Of a DNA stretch of 64,000 nucleotides, positions 49,681 to 61,890 are shown piece by piece (position 1 is the stretch's first letter; each line of letters starts with the position of its first letter). The position numbers and the translations under genes are program-made. The notes beneath the pieces were generated by a model. It had not been told where the DNA came from. It was given only the letters and a program-made list of their open reading frames with translations, and did no database searches. Source of the DNA: Hippophae tibetana (taxonomy: Eukaryota > Streptophyta > Magnoliopsida > Rosales > Elaeagnaceae); assembly GCA_037013495.1 (NCBI GenBank), contig CM072806.1, forward strand, positions 23,956,001-24,020,000. The letters are read 5' to 3'.

Positions 49681-49777
49681 AAAGAAATCTTTTCCTACCA
49701 TTTATGCTTTGGATATTTAGGTTCCTACTCCCGCTTTTGTCGTCTCTTTCTCTCATGCCATGGATGTTGACTCAACT
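49681..49777. other. Junction between duplicated units
   Basis: Sequence similarity to copy B's right end stops at 49680/56697. Similarity to copy A's left end starts near 49778/41711 with ATTATAACAATC. The 97 bases between are not repeated in the window and mark the breakpoint region of the tandem duplication. Confidence 0.6.
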
Positions 49778-52700
49778 ATTATAACAATCAAGCTAGCTAT
49801 TAGTAGTACATATTTAGCCCTTCATTTCAAGACTTATCCCGTAAGACTATTGTATTTGAAACCAAAGGTTTTCATGCAGAAATCATAGATATACCCACTT
49901 ATGTAATCACCTTTGTGGCTTATCTTGCCTTAATTGTCAGTAACCTAACCATATATGGCTCCATTATCTCCATATTTTTTTTCCTTTTCTAGCACCTCTA
50001 ACACTGGATCCCTACCTTCACACATAGCACCAAAGTTCACTTTACCTGCTCTTACTATCACACCACATTTTATCTCGATAGCTACACTCGGTGCACGTGT
50101 ACACAAAATAAAAAAAATGATGAATTAAAAGATTTCAAGATTGAAGGCTGGAAGGCTGGAAGGTAGTAATATAAAAACATCGATGGATCAAATTAGTTAA
50201 CCACCGCTTTCAACCTGTGAAACTTACATCCTTTATAGGGGCCTCAGACAATAGCTCATCATGATAGTTCTTTACTAGAACTCTAGAGGTATATATCTCG
50301 ATCAATGATACTTGATCTACTTAGCAAAACCTTTGTAGAAAGGTATAGCTTGATTTTTTTCCTATATTTCAGAGCCTCTGTCAAATCCTAGCTCGTAAAA
50401 TAACTGCTTCTGGAAAAATATTATTTATACATTTATTGGGGCTAACTCTACATCAGTAAGTAAGCTCTAGCTCTTCTCGGTCCCCTTACTAGTGAATGAT
50501 ACTATGGTTTTTTTATAGCATCAACAACATATAATGATTACTTACACTATAAATTCCAAAATTCATGTTTTAACCTTTATTTATGATAGTGGCACCTATG
50601 TCAAGTGAAGGGACCTCTTGAACTCTATGAGGTGCATTTTGGATCTTCAATCCCTATGTATAGAGATAAAAGATTTCAAAGAATTTCATAGATGTTACGA
50701 AACTACAAGCTTATCTCGTAGTACCATGTTAGCTTAGGAATTCAAAGCTATAGTCTCTTATTTTTATTTGAATAAAATTGATACTAAGGGCATTTTATAC
50801 TTACTCCAGAAGCGGCATTTCTAATATTTAGTCGCAAGGAGATTGTGGATTGTGCTTTGATTCCTTCCTTGAATTTTGGTCCACTATTTCTTGTTGCATT
50901 CTTCCATGACATCACTTTAATCACCATATGCTCTTACTTTCTACCACTATAGTTGGATTGAGTGGTCCAAGGCCATTTCAGTTTCATGGTATATGGCTTG
51001 AACATCCTAGTTTTATTAATTTAGTATGTCTTATCTAGTCAATCTCTGTTCAAGCTAGTCCCATAGGAATTATTATTGGTAAACGTAAGGCTTTAAAATT
51101 ACTCCTTAAGGTTTGAAATATAAAGATCTTTGCTAATTCAAATCAAAATGTCAATGGACAAAATTATTTAACCAACATTTTCAACCTATGAGACTTATTT
51201 CCTTTATAGGGGCCTCAGACAATAGCTCATCAAGATAGTTCTTTACTAGAACTGTAGAGGTATATATCTCGAACAAGGATACTTGATCTACTCAGTAAAA
51301 CCTTTGTAGAAAGGTATGGCCTAATTTTTTCTTGTATTACAGAGCCTATTTCAGATCCTAGCTCTTAAAAGAATCACTTTTGGAAAAATCTTGGCTACAC
51401 ATTTATTGAGGCTAACTCTACATTAGTAAGTAAGCTGTACCTCTTGTCGGGCCCCTTAATAGTGAACGATACTACGGTTTTTTATAGCATCAGTAACATA
51501 TAATGGTTACTTACACTATAAATGCAAAAATCATATTTTAACTTTTTTTTATGATAGTGGCACTTATGTCAAATGAAAGGACCTCGGGAACTCTATGAGG
51601 TTCATTTTAGATCTTCAATCCCTATGTTTAGGGATAGGAGATTTCAAAGAATCTCTTAGATGTTAGGAAACTACAAGCTTATTGTTATTCAAACCCTAGC
51701 TCATTTGAAAATTAATGGAGAGGTTAAACAAGATCTTTAAATGATAACTAGTCATATTTTGGGATACTATGACTAGTTTTGTTCAACTTAAAGGGTGATG
51801 CTATCGATTTGACTTTTGTTGAGTTAGTCGTGCCCTCCTTGGTCACTTTTACAAAAAATGGAAATATATCAAGTGTACCATCACTAGAGGCCATACATGC
51901 CATGGTTTTTTATAAGGAACCTATAAGTGCTCCTAGATTGGATAGTTTTATAGATGAATTCTTTCAACAATGTTAGGACATTATTTGTACATATGTAATA
52001 ATAGAAATTTAGGACTCTCAAAATAGGTTAGATGCATCCTGAACTAAATTCTAATTTTTTAATTCGTATACCTAATTACTTGTAGGTAAACACTATTGAT
52101 CAATATCAGTCATTCGCCCAAGGGAACTTTATGTTTAAGCTAATAACAAAGATTGTTGTTGGGAATTTGGGAGTTATTTTCTCTCGTATCTTGTCCTATA
52201 ATCAGTTTGGGTTCATTACAGGATGAAACATTACCAATTGTATGGTTGGTGCATTTGAGTTCTTTAACACGATGCAACTCCTTAGTTGTGGGTGTAATGT
52301 TGCTTTAAAATTTGATATCTGTAAGGCTATTGATACCATGAATTAAGATTTTATTTTAAAGGTGATGCAATGCTTTGGCTATAATGATACCTTTTTGGAT
52401 TAGATCTGAGAGCTTTATTCTTCTACAAGAATCTTGATCTTAGTTAATAGTTAGCTCAGGGGTTATTGCTCTTGCTCAAGAGGTGTTTGACAATAAGGAC
52501 CCATTGTATATTCTTTTGTATTGTTGAAGATTTTCTTTGTAAGTTCCATGGGTCATTAGTTTATAATAAGCGCTTCCTTCCTATTTATTTACCAAGTGGC
52601 ATCCTTGCATTGACCCAATTTTTACATGAAAATGACCTTATCATCTTTAGTCGTACCTACCCATCAAACCTTTAGGTTTTATCCGAGGCTTTTCAATTAT

Positions 52701-54610
52701 ATGGATGCCTCTTAAGTTAGGTGGACAATTTGGATAAATATTTTGTTTACTTTGGAAAACTAATGCCTCAAGCCAATGTCTCCTCACATTGGGAAATAAT
52801 TAGATAGGTATTAGAGGCTCATTTATGCCCTACTTAGGTGTCAATATTTTTCAAAGGGCCCTTAGGAATTGTTGGTTTCAAGGTTTGGTTGATAAAATTT
52901 ATGCATGAGATGAAGCGTGGAAAGGAATCACACTCTCTCTAGCTGAGCTTAGATGCCTGATTTTTTTTACCATTCAAAGTATGTTTCTTCACTCTTTCCA
53001 AATATATAAATAGCCATAATCAATTTTAGACAGTCTAACAATCGCTATATATAATTTCTTCTTCTCAGGAAGGACATATACACTTAAAATGGCTAGGTTG
53101 CTTGGAGGAATTGTTGTCATCCTTTAAAGAAAAATGGGTTTTAGATTGCGAGACCTCAGTCTTTTAAATGAGGCTATGTTAAAAACATATTTTGAATGGG
53201 TTATCACAAGGAACTCTAACATGATGTTTTACTTATGCAAATGATACTTGGTTAGGGAGGATACCCCTTAAAGTTATTATATTCATTCTTCCATCTAGCT
53301 AGGTTTATAGCCTTATTACTCCTTTTTAAGGAATCTAGATAGTTAGTCGGCGATAAATCTATAATCCAATTTTGTATTGATAATTGGTTGGGCCCTCCTT
53401 TAATTGAAAGGATTAATAGCCCTTATAAATCCACCAATCCATTCATTAGTGTGGGATTATATACTAGTAGATGGATGAAATTTTCCATAATCTTCTGAGG
53501 ATGCTTATTTGGATACTAGGTCAAAGATTTGATTAGCAGTTTTTGAGACTTCTACTGATACTAGAGTTTGGATATGGTCAATGATTAATGAGACTTATGA
53601 TTCCTACATGTGGTCGGGGAATCAAAGGCTTATGATTGCAAATGCTCGTTGTGTGGCTTAGTCGAGAAAAATATATCTTACCTTTTTGAGCTATCATTTT
53701 GCAATTACATTATAGAATTTTTTATGCTTCTTCTTGCCTAGTGGTCGCATACTGGCTCTTTTATCCTTGCCCTATGGACACTTGCAATATTAGTAGATAT
53801 TAGGTCTCATCTTCTTAATTTATGACAAGTAGTGATATTTTTTTCATCTAGGTGATATGGACAACTAAAAATGATCATTGTTAATTAGAGAGAATATGGA
53901 TGACTCTAAGTTTTAAATTTTCCATAACTTGGCAATTTATTCATACAACGTGCCTATCATAGTGGGAATCTATACAAAATACAATTTATGAACTTCAGAT
54001 GCTTAAGCATCTATAGATACATGGTGTCCCATGACGTGCCCCGTAGATTATAAAAGGTTATTTAGAGGGTGTCACCTTCACGTTGGATAAAGGTAAATAT
54101 AGATGGTGTTGTTTTTGGATCACCAATCATGTCTAGGTATGTAGGCATTTGTCAGACCTTTACATCATTTTTTAAGGGATGTTTATGTAACCCACTTGGG
54201 GTCTTATATACTTTTAAGGTAGAACTTATTTTATCCATTCATGCAATGATATATGATGAGAACTTTGGGCGGAGGAAACTTTGGTTGTATTATTCTGCTT
54301 ATGTTGTTACTATTTTTCGAACTGGATTATTATCTATGCCATGGAGGTGGTACTCTACTTAGGCTGACTTTTTAGAGAAAGTTTCTTGCATGAAGTTTTA
54401 CTATTTTCATATTTATAGAGAGGTAGATGTTGCATTTAATAAATTAGCATCTTGAGTCGTATGTATTTATGTAACGATTTGGTGGTGGGATGACTCATCA
54501 TTCACTAGATGATAATGGTACTAAAGAGGTGTCAATCAAGTTGGAATGTCCTGGTGTACCTACCAAGGCTGTAAGTTACAACCTTTCATTAAAAATATTG
54601 ATAATAGACT
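49778..54610 (+). mobile_element. LINE (plant L1 type with RNase H), duplicate copy B
   Basis: It is colinear with copy A and about 88% identical over the RT region. RT wording includes a degenerate FDICKAIDTM near 52315, an END box (FLHENDLIIF) at about 52620-52650 where YADD is expected, and INFYxSYNQFGF-like flanks. RNase H at about 54069-54360 reads PSRWIKVNIDGVVFGSP and keeps the Asp that copy A has lost. Many stops and frameshifts are present. A 5' part is internally duplicated (50180-50716 and 51149-51678) in place of about 200 bp present in copy A. The 3' UTR ends near 54610. Confidence 0.83.
50180..51678. repeat. Internal partial duplication in LINE copy B
   Basis: About 535 bp at 50180-50716 is repeated at 51149-51678, both with GGGGCCTCAGACAATAGCTC and GATAGTGGCAC(C/T)TATGTCAA. 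Copy A has one version, lacking the GATAGTGGC part. The second repeat joins directly to sequence that matches about 43215 of copy A. Confidence 0.75.
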
Positions 54611-54829
54611 TCATTGTATACTTAATCTCAGTCATATGATAATAGAGAATAGAGTCTGAAATGACAACCAAACAAAGAATTTAAAATTAAAAGAAGGAAA
54701 AGGGTTCAACTTTTTTTAAAAAAATAATTATATTACTCACACACACGTAATTAAGATTTAAACCCTAGACATTGTGGGCTATATATTGTTAATTCACCAG
54801 CTATTTTTGCTTAATATATGGAAAAGAGT

Positions 54830-55165
54830 AACTCCATTTTGTCGATTCACGTGGATTACTCTCTTTCAAACTCGATCACTCTCGATGTTACGGAGGTGGT
54901 GCGGTTTTTGGGTTGATTACTTAAAATAATTGTTCGTATATATGATATTTTATGGCTTCATATTTATAGAAAAAATAATGTTGTAATTGATAATATAATT
55001 TTTTGGGTATTTCGTCATCATTTGTTAGCATTTTTATTCATTTGGATGCTAAAATCTAATTATTAGTTTTGCTAATATTTATAGTTAAAGAGTTAGATAA
55101 GGAGAGTCTTAAACAAGTTCTAACATAAGTGAAATATGCCGGTTCATTTACTGAGTTTATCAGCT
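54830..55165 (+). mobile_element. 5'-truncated LINE 3' end, copy B
   Basis: The counterpart of 47180-47625, with GGTTTTTGGGTTGATTACTT and AAACAAGTTCTAACATAAGT near the 3' end. It is shorter than copy A through internal deletions. Confidence 0.6.
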
Positions 55166-55169
55166 ATAA

Positions 55170-56697
55170 CGTTTCATTAAAAACAAAAAGAATATATACT
55201 TAAATTCGCAACAAACGTCGTAAAGGATCGGCAAAAAGATAAGTTCTTGCTTCTAAATTAAATCAACAAATTAAAGAAAAGAAAAACACCTTCTAGATAC
55301 AATTAATCTTTCTACTTTCTTTGGGTACAATTTGTGGCAAATCAAACAGGGACTCAGAGACGATTTTTTTTTTTTGGGTAAAAAAATAATGATTGAGCAT
55401 TACGACAACTGAACATAGGAAATTCTGTGAAGATAATAATGATTGAAAAGTTGGATATTGTGCGGTGGAATTTTATTGATATGGTATTAGATATATTCCT
55501 TACTGTATGAAATTCTAATAATAGGAAATTCTAATAATAGAGTTATGTAAATAACAATTACTTCAAATATAGAGATAATTTTGTTAAAAAAACTATTAGA
55601 CATGATATAAATTTTTAAATATAATATAGATTAGTGTCAAAATATCACAATTATACTAAGTAGTCTCACTTAGCATGATGCTTAAAAACATATTAAAAAA
55701 TTCCATTTTTTCAATAAGTGAGACTATCTAATAAAATTATATAATTTAATTTATGATTATTACAAATTTATAATAAAAATAGTTTCTAGGTCATCCTTTT
55801 ATAACACGTCAACATACACATCACTTATATTAAGAAGTAACATATTTTATATTAGGTTTTTTTTTCAATTGTTTTTTTAATCTTTTATGTATGTTTAGAA
55901 AGAAAAAAAAATCTTCTAAAGGAATATAGGCTATGATAGAACCAAGTCCTAATTATTGAAACTGTAGATGCAGGTAGATGTTATCTTCATCCAAGTAAAA
56001 GAAAACCTTGCATTTTTGTTTTTCGTTCAAGAAAAATTGCACTAAGCGTAAGTAATAATTGCACTACTTTAGATTATCAAGTCGATCCATAGATAGTTTT
56101 TAATTAGGAGGCAAGATAGGAGGCACTAATGGTCAAAAAGTATGTACATAATAACACTCGAACTTGCACTATCATGCATATTGATCGAGTTGCGATACAA
56201 ACTCAACCAACTCATTTATAGGCTTGTATGGATGGCTATTAATAATAATAATAATTAATTTTTTCTATACATTCAATACTTTTATTTTTTTTATTTATAA
56301 AAATGAAAAATTAAGATTAACTTGTTGCAATAAGTATCAATCCTCTAATAAATTATATCCAACAATCTCTATGCTTGCTTTGTTAGACATTTACGTGCCC
56401 TTGATCCTTATTCATTAGTCTGATATATGTGTACCTTTTCAATTAAAAAGTTTTTGATATTGAAAAATGTTATTTATCACAATTTAATCTCATTTTATAC
56501 ATAATTTAGTGGTCATATAATTTTTTTTTATCATTTCATCTTTTCAATTTAATGTATATACAATATAACATTGATATATCACTTAATATATACAAAAAAA
56601 ATATTATACAATATACACTTAGCATGCATAACTCATTGATATATCACAATCCCAGAGTCTCCCCATTTTAGTTGGCAATATTGACTTTTAAGAATCC
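55170..56697. repeat. Non-coding block of the duplicated unit, copy B
   Basis: The paralogue of 47800-49680. It retains the empty site of the copy-A TRIM near 55725 and has a small extra tandem repeat (GGAAATTCTAATAATA) near 55505-55530. No gene is recognised. Confidence 0.75.
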
Positions 56698-57780
56698 CTA
56701 TCATGCAATTTCTCCAAGTAAATACCTATGTATACCATGATGGAATGTCATTTAGGATATTATTTTGAGTGGTATTAATCTGCTATATATAGTGGAGGTC
56801 TCAATTTCTTTGGGGTTGTTTCATAGGATTTCGAACCATATATATTTATATATTTAATTAAAATAAATATAAAATTGAATCTCAAATATATATCACTAAA
56901 TAAAATGTAAAACCGTTGTTTGTAGTAACTAGTCCAACAAATTTAGCTACTCATGAAAGTGTAAGTATGGTTGTATTTTTTGTGTGGTAACCAACCAAGT
57001 GTAGCAGTAAGTGCGCGCACCAACCCCCAAACATATCTCTTTGTTTCTTAGTTTTGATAAAATCTATATTCTATTTTAATATGAGTTATCGATCTTGTTT
57101 TCACTTTTTAATTACATTTTTTTTATTTTTATAAAAATAAAATATTAAGATAAATTTATTTTATTACGTATCCGTATTTTCTTAAAATTAAGTGATATTA
57201 ATATATCTTAATATTTCAAATATTAAAGTTTGGGTATCTAGCTATCTGGTAGAGTTCGATTACTATTTCAATTGGACATGGAAATGTTTGCTTTTGTTCG
57301 ATCACCGTAGAAATCATGGAATATCGACGTCTACATGTTCTCAAGCATCTATGGTAAAAGGATGGGTATGTGTTAAAGAGTTATACATTTATTTCGTATT
57401 TTATTTGTAGTATCTAATAATAAGTAAATATATAATTGTGAATCAATTTCATCTTTGTTATATTTAATAAAAACCTAATTAAATCATAGTACTTTGCTAA
57501 TATTAGTATTAATTTTATAATAATGACATTATTTTTCAATGTTAGCTTTTAGAAAAAGAATTTTAATTAAATAAAAAAATTCCTTCACAACGAAATTTCA
57601 ATCTAAATCTTCAAAGAGTTGTGTTTTTAATGCTAAAAATATCTTTATTATGTAATTATATATATATATATCTATTTTATCCATGTTATTATTTTCTTTT
57701 CTTTTCTTTTATATATATATTATAAACATTGATGTGACAATATTTACAATAATACAAGGTTAATGACACCTAATCATAAC
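56698..57780. other. AT-rich intergenic stretch
   Basis: No recognised element. A 72-codon plus-strand open stretch (57192-57410) has balanced composition over about 150 bp (57230-57380) and could be an exon remnant, but I recognise no family. A TA microsatellite lies at about 57658-57672. Confidence 0.45.
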
Positions 57781-57797
57781 AAACCAACAAGCTGACT

Positions 57798-57960
57798 TTA
57801 TACACACACGTGAAGGATAGAGTCTGAACAGAGAGCATTTGCAAACACTTGGCACACAAACTGATCATATATATATATATATATAGTGTCACATCTTCAC
57901 TCAAACTCAAAGAGGAAATAGCACTATGAGTTTGGCTTTGAGAAAATTCAGCTAAGAGCT
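57798..57960 (+). promoter_or_regulatory. Promoter-like block: G-box, TATA run, leader-like sequence
   Basis: CACGTG, the plant G-box core, lies at about 57808-57813. An alternating TA run (57868-57887) can serve as a TATA box. A leader-like TCACATCTTCACTCAAACTC follows, then a 9-codon reading frame starting MSLALRKF. The downstream continuation is split by the MITE at 57974 and no longer gene body is visible. It may be the promoter of a lost or non-coding transcript. Confidence 0.3.
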
Positions 57961-57973
57961 TGATCAGGCTTGC

Positions 57974-58334
57974 TAGGGGTGTACATGGTTCGGTCCAGTT
58001 CGGTTTTTTCTAAAAAAAAATTAACCGGACCAAACCGTTCATATTATTCAGACCGGATCGTTTGAAACGGTTTTAAAAAATAAAAACCGGACCGGACCGT
58101 TTGACTTATAAAACCGTTCGGTCCGGTTTTATTTCCGGTTTGATTCGATTTTTTTATAATTTAATGAAGAATAATGTAAATTTTTTAATATATTATTAAA
58201 TCGGTCCGGTTTGAACGGTTTAAAATTAATACAAACCGGACCGGACCGTTTGATTAGTAAAACCGTTTGATTTGGTATGATCCGGTCCGGTTTTACGGTT
58301 TGGTTCGGTCCGATCCGGTTTATGGACACCCCTA
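57974..58334. mobile_element. hAT-like MITE, 361 bp, with perfect 8-bp target duplication
   Basis: The element starts TAGGGGTGTACATGG and ends GGACACCCCTA, forming short terminal inverted repeats. AGGCTTGC lies at 57966-57973 and again at 58335-58342. The interior is full of GGTCCGGTTT / AAACCGGACC repeats, typical of a widespread plant hAT MITE type. It has no coding capacity. The 66-codon minus-strand open stretch at 58129-58329 is a by-product of these repeats. Confidence 0.92.
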
Positions 58335-58342
58335 AGGCTTGC

Positions 58343-60600
58343 TGTTTGTTTGAGGCAACATGATAATTTATTATATATATATATACTGTTATTTTTAGAA
58401 AATAAATATAAAAGAAAAATAAAATAATGTATTTTAACTTATCTTTCTATTAACAGAAATATTGTCATCTTATTTATATCTTTAAAGACTTTTTATCACT
58501 TTATCTCGTATTTACGACTGCTTTTTTTAATTAAATGCATAATTATCATAAAAGATATTTAAAAAGCTTATAGACATCATCTTTTTTACCACCGATAACT
58601 TATGTATAATTTATATTATTTTAAATATTTACATAAATAATTATTTATTTTAGTGAATAGAATTGTTATTTTATTTATCTCCAAATTTTCCTACTATTTA
58701 TAAGAATATAATTATATTTTATAAGTTTTCGTATATTTTATACATTGTATTTTTTGTTTTACTATTCTTATTTTTATTTTGTTCTTCTTTGGGTGCATTT
58801 TGTTTGAATAAATTTTTAACATACATTATGATTTTTATTATTTTTTGTATTCTATGTAATTTATTTTAATATTTTTTAATAATTTGGGCACTATTTTTTT
58901 AACCTATTAAACATGTAATGTTGTTTTTTCTTATATTGCACGTATACTCTCTTAGTTGTTTATTATTATGTATAAAGTGAATATATAAAAATATAATATA
59001 TTTTCTTAGATAATAGTACACAAATCCATTAAGCATAAATTATTTATGAATAACTATATGATTGTATTTAATCTGAATTTTTTGTTATAAATTTATATAA
59101 TAATACAACCTCTAATGCATTACATTATAAAATGTTTATTTTAAAAGTTGTGTGATATTTTATTTCTCATGCTACTTATGTGTGCGAGATAGTTAAAAGT
59201 AAGGTTTTTTCAAATTTTTATGTTTGGTAGTTAATTTTTTTTATTAAATTAACGTAACCTAAATAATAAAAAATTAATCAAAACAAATGATAATAGTTCA
59301 TGAAACAAAGAAAATAACATTTTCTATAATCCATGTCATTGCATCCTCATGCGAAATACTTATTGAGTTACTTTGCATTATTTGTACCCATTAAAAGGTT
59401 TTTAGGGTGTGTCATATACATTCACGTGTATCTGGATATAAATAGCATATATAAAACATAATATCAATATGTATTCGACTTCGGTTAGCTATAATTTCAA
59501 ATTTGCAAAACAAAATATTTTTATTTCATTTTCAATTAGTTGGCTGATAACAAGGTTTTGATTGTATGTAGATAAAATTTCAATTCGTACGTGCATGCGC
59601 TCATCTACAATAATTATTAAATTATCACTTAAAATCACTTTTAATAATTTTAAACAAACTCTTTTGTCTTAAGTTGAGAAAGACTTTTGGAGCATGATTT
59701 AAAAATAAACTATCAAATGTAACAACAAAATATAAAAATAAAATTACAAACAAATCATCTAAATTTATCGAGTTACAAATATGATAGTGATGTGCCATAA
59801 ATGTTGCAAGAACATCATAGTATAATATAATTGATATTTCTTTAACATTTTTGGGTTATAAAGATAGGACTGAAGTACCATAAATTTAAATAACTTATAT
59901 TTTTGTAATATTTATGATACTTAAATGCAATATGTGTAACCTAATATATTTACATAATATGTTTACAATGTTACTAATATTTAGATCATATATTTATTAA
60001 TTTATTGAGATTAATCAATTGATTCATTCTTAACATCCTATCATATTTTGAGAAATAATATGATAACAAGCACCATTGTAATTTTAGAACAATGCTTGAC
60101 ACGAGAAAAATAGCAGTAAAATATTAATTTATTATTTGTATTCAAAATATGTTACTCATTGTATAGTTTAAGCAAGAGTCGTTATCCTCATCTGAGTAGT
60201 GACAATTAAAATATTAACAATGATAATTAAAAATGATAAAAAATAAATGAGGGTTTGATTTTAATTTGAAAAGAGAAAATAACATAAATTAAGAAAATGG
60301 TAAGATCACAAATTGAAATTAATGAGATGCAAGCCAACTATTCAACGATTATCCTCACCCTAGATTCCTATTCAATTAATTAAACTACAATTTAACTATT
60401 TTTTAATTTTTTATTATGGAATATAACTCATAGCTCATTATATTTGTAACTTTATACCCTTTCTTATAGTTTAGTTGGCTAATATATTATCATTAATAAA
60501 CTCTCTAACAGTTAAATAACCCAATAATATGATCAACATGTTCAATTTAATTATAATAATAAATTTTAAAAGAATAATAAATAAATTAAGAAAAATTAAT
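58343..60600. other. AT-rich intergenic stretch
   Basis: No element ends, gene or RNA gene recognised. Simple AT-rich composition throughout, with a short TA run at about 58373-58384. Confidence 0.55.
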
Positions 60601-60860
60601 TATGTTAATAATTTTTAACCCTTGTGATTGATTATACTTACCACTAGTGTTTGTTGGCATGTGCAGTAAAAGTGGTAAACAACAAAGTTAATAGAGTTAA
60701 AAAATGGCAGACAATGTGGTTAGTGAATCAGAAATTAGGGAAATAAAACAGCTGTTAAGGTTAGAATTTATATTCCTTTTCATTAATATACATAGAAGTA
60801 TTTTTTGTACAGAAAAGAAGAGAACAGAAATTACAGAAATAAACTCAGAATAATTTGACA

Positions 60861-60876
60861 TGGTATCAGAGCAGAT
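60861..60876 (+). other. Primer-binding site
   Basis: TGGTATCAGAGCAGAT directly follows the LTR end and matches the initiator tRNA-Met type of Copia elements. Confidence 0.88.
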
Positions 60877-60958
60877 TATAACTCTAAAGAAATAAAAATC
60901 CTATGTTGCTACCTGTTCTCCTCAACATTGGTTTGATCTATTAAATCCAGAGATCATA

Positions 60959-61113
60959 TCAATAATACTCATATCCATTTTTTTCAAGAACTGTCATCTT
61001 GGTCAATTTGCTCAGCTTCTTCCATCCACTAGTCCAAGCAGATGTGTGTTTGTATGCCAACACTTTACGAAACTGTCTCTGCAGATTCTCCATATCCTTT
61101 TGGAGTTCAAGGT
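60959..61113 (-). pseudogene. Antisense host-gene fragment resembling an NPH3/BTB C-terminus
   Basis: The minus strand reads about 50 uninterrupted codons: NLELQKDMENLQRQF, then TSAWTSGWKKLSKLTKM, then a short tail and a stop at 60959-60961. A short coiled-coil followed by a W-T-S-G-W-K-K-L-x-K-L motif resembles the C-termini of plant NPH3-domain BTB/POZ proteins (from memory of the family, not searched). No BTB or NPH3 domain is present. It lies in the leader of the Copia element, in the opposite orientation. This suggests capture of a host exon end, or insertion of the element beside it. The upstream part of the gene is absent. Confidence 0.55.
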
Positions 61114-61276
61114 TCTTAGTTTTAATTCAAGTTCGAGTGTCTCTGTGCGTGCAAAGTTGATTCTGTTGAATATTATAATCAACAAGGGTGCGATTGCGAC
61201 CATCTTCAATCTACCTCCCCCCCTGGAAAAAAAAAGAAACCAAGAAAAGATGGAAACGATTGCTGACCTAAATTAG

Positions 61277-61639
61277 GTGTCTATTTCTCTACAACATTTG
61301 AAACCAAAAAAAAGGAAAAAACAGGAAGGGAAAAATCAGACAGTGCAAGATATAGCTCGAACAACAACAAATCAAACAGTGCAAGATATAGCTCGAACAA
61401 CAACAAATCAAACAGTGCAAGATATAGCTCGAACAACAACAAATCAGACGGTGCAAGATATAGCTCGAACAACAACAAATCAGATCGTGCAAGATATAGC
61501 TCGAACAACAACAACAACAAAAAAACGAATCAACTTCACTGGAGCTGCTAACTCCTCCTCGCTGGTCAGTGAGGGTTTTTTTTTCAGAGACGGAGGACCA
61601 AGTGGAAGGTTAACTTTGTCTGGATTTGTAGCCGGCTAA
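61277..61639 (+). other. Leader open reading frame with in-frame repeats
   Basis: A 120-codon frame in the Copia leader opens MSISLQHLKPKKRKKQ, continues with five copies of a 12-residue unit (TNQTVQDIARTT) and ends with a Gly/Ser-rich tail. The unit is exactly 36 bp, so the repeat keeps the frame open whatever its copy number. There is no known domain. It may be an untranslated leader whose frame is open by chance. Confidence 0.4.
61334..61513 (+). repeat. Five-copy 36-bp tandem repeat
   Basis: The unit starts AATCA(G/A)ACAGTGCAAG, continues ATATAGCTCGAACAACAACA, and recurs at 61334, 61370, 61406, 61442 and 61478. Units differ at only a few positions, mostly in the last two. An ACA microsatellite follows. 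This is a minisatellite in the leader. Confidence 0.93.
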
Positions 61640-61890
61640 GGTTCGGCCATCTTGACCTAGCTGCTCGTTGCAGAAGACGAGCGCCGCTCACGTGTAGAAG
61701 AAAGTCACGCTCAGTTGCAGAAGGACGCCGCTCTAGGGCTGCGCAAGGAAACTGCTCAACGCACAGGGAGAGAAAAGGCGCCGCTTGCGAGAGAAATTAG
61801 GGTTAGGTTACGAGTTGTGTTTTTTTCATTTATATAGTGGCGTTTTTGTAAAAAAAAAGGAAAAAAGGAAGGAAATTTTTTTTAGATTTC
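61640..61890 (+). other. GC-richer leader segment before gag
   Basis: This is a balanced to GC-rich stretch (about 61650-61800) with GCCGCT and CGCTCA words and no convincing frame, followed by an AT-rich run into the gag start. It is part of the Copia leader. Confidence 0.6.

Noticed and set aside
57192-57410. Single-exon small gene
   Set aside because: No recognisable domain and no clear promoter directly upstream. Kept only as a possible exon remnant.
58129-58329. 66-codon minus-strand frame rich in Asn, Arg and Pro
   Set aside because: Produced by the GGTCCGGTTT repeats of the MITE.
61281-61520. Minus-strand repetitive open frames rich in Leu, Tyr and Ser
   Set aside because: They are shadows of the 36-bp tandem repeat read on the other strand.
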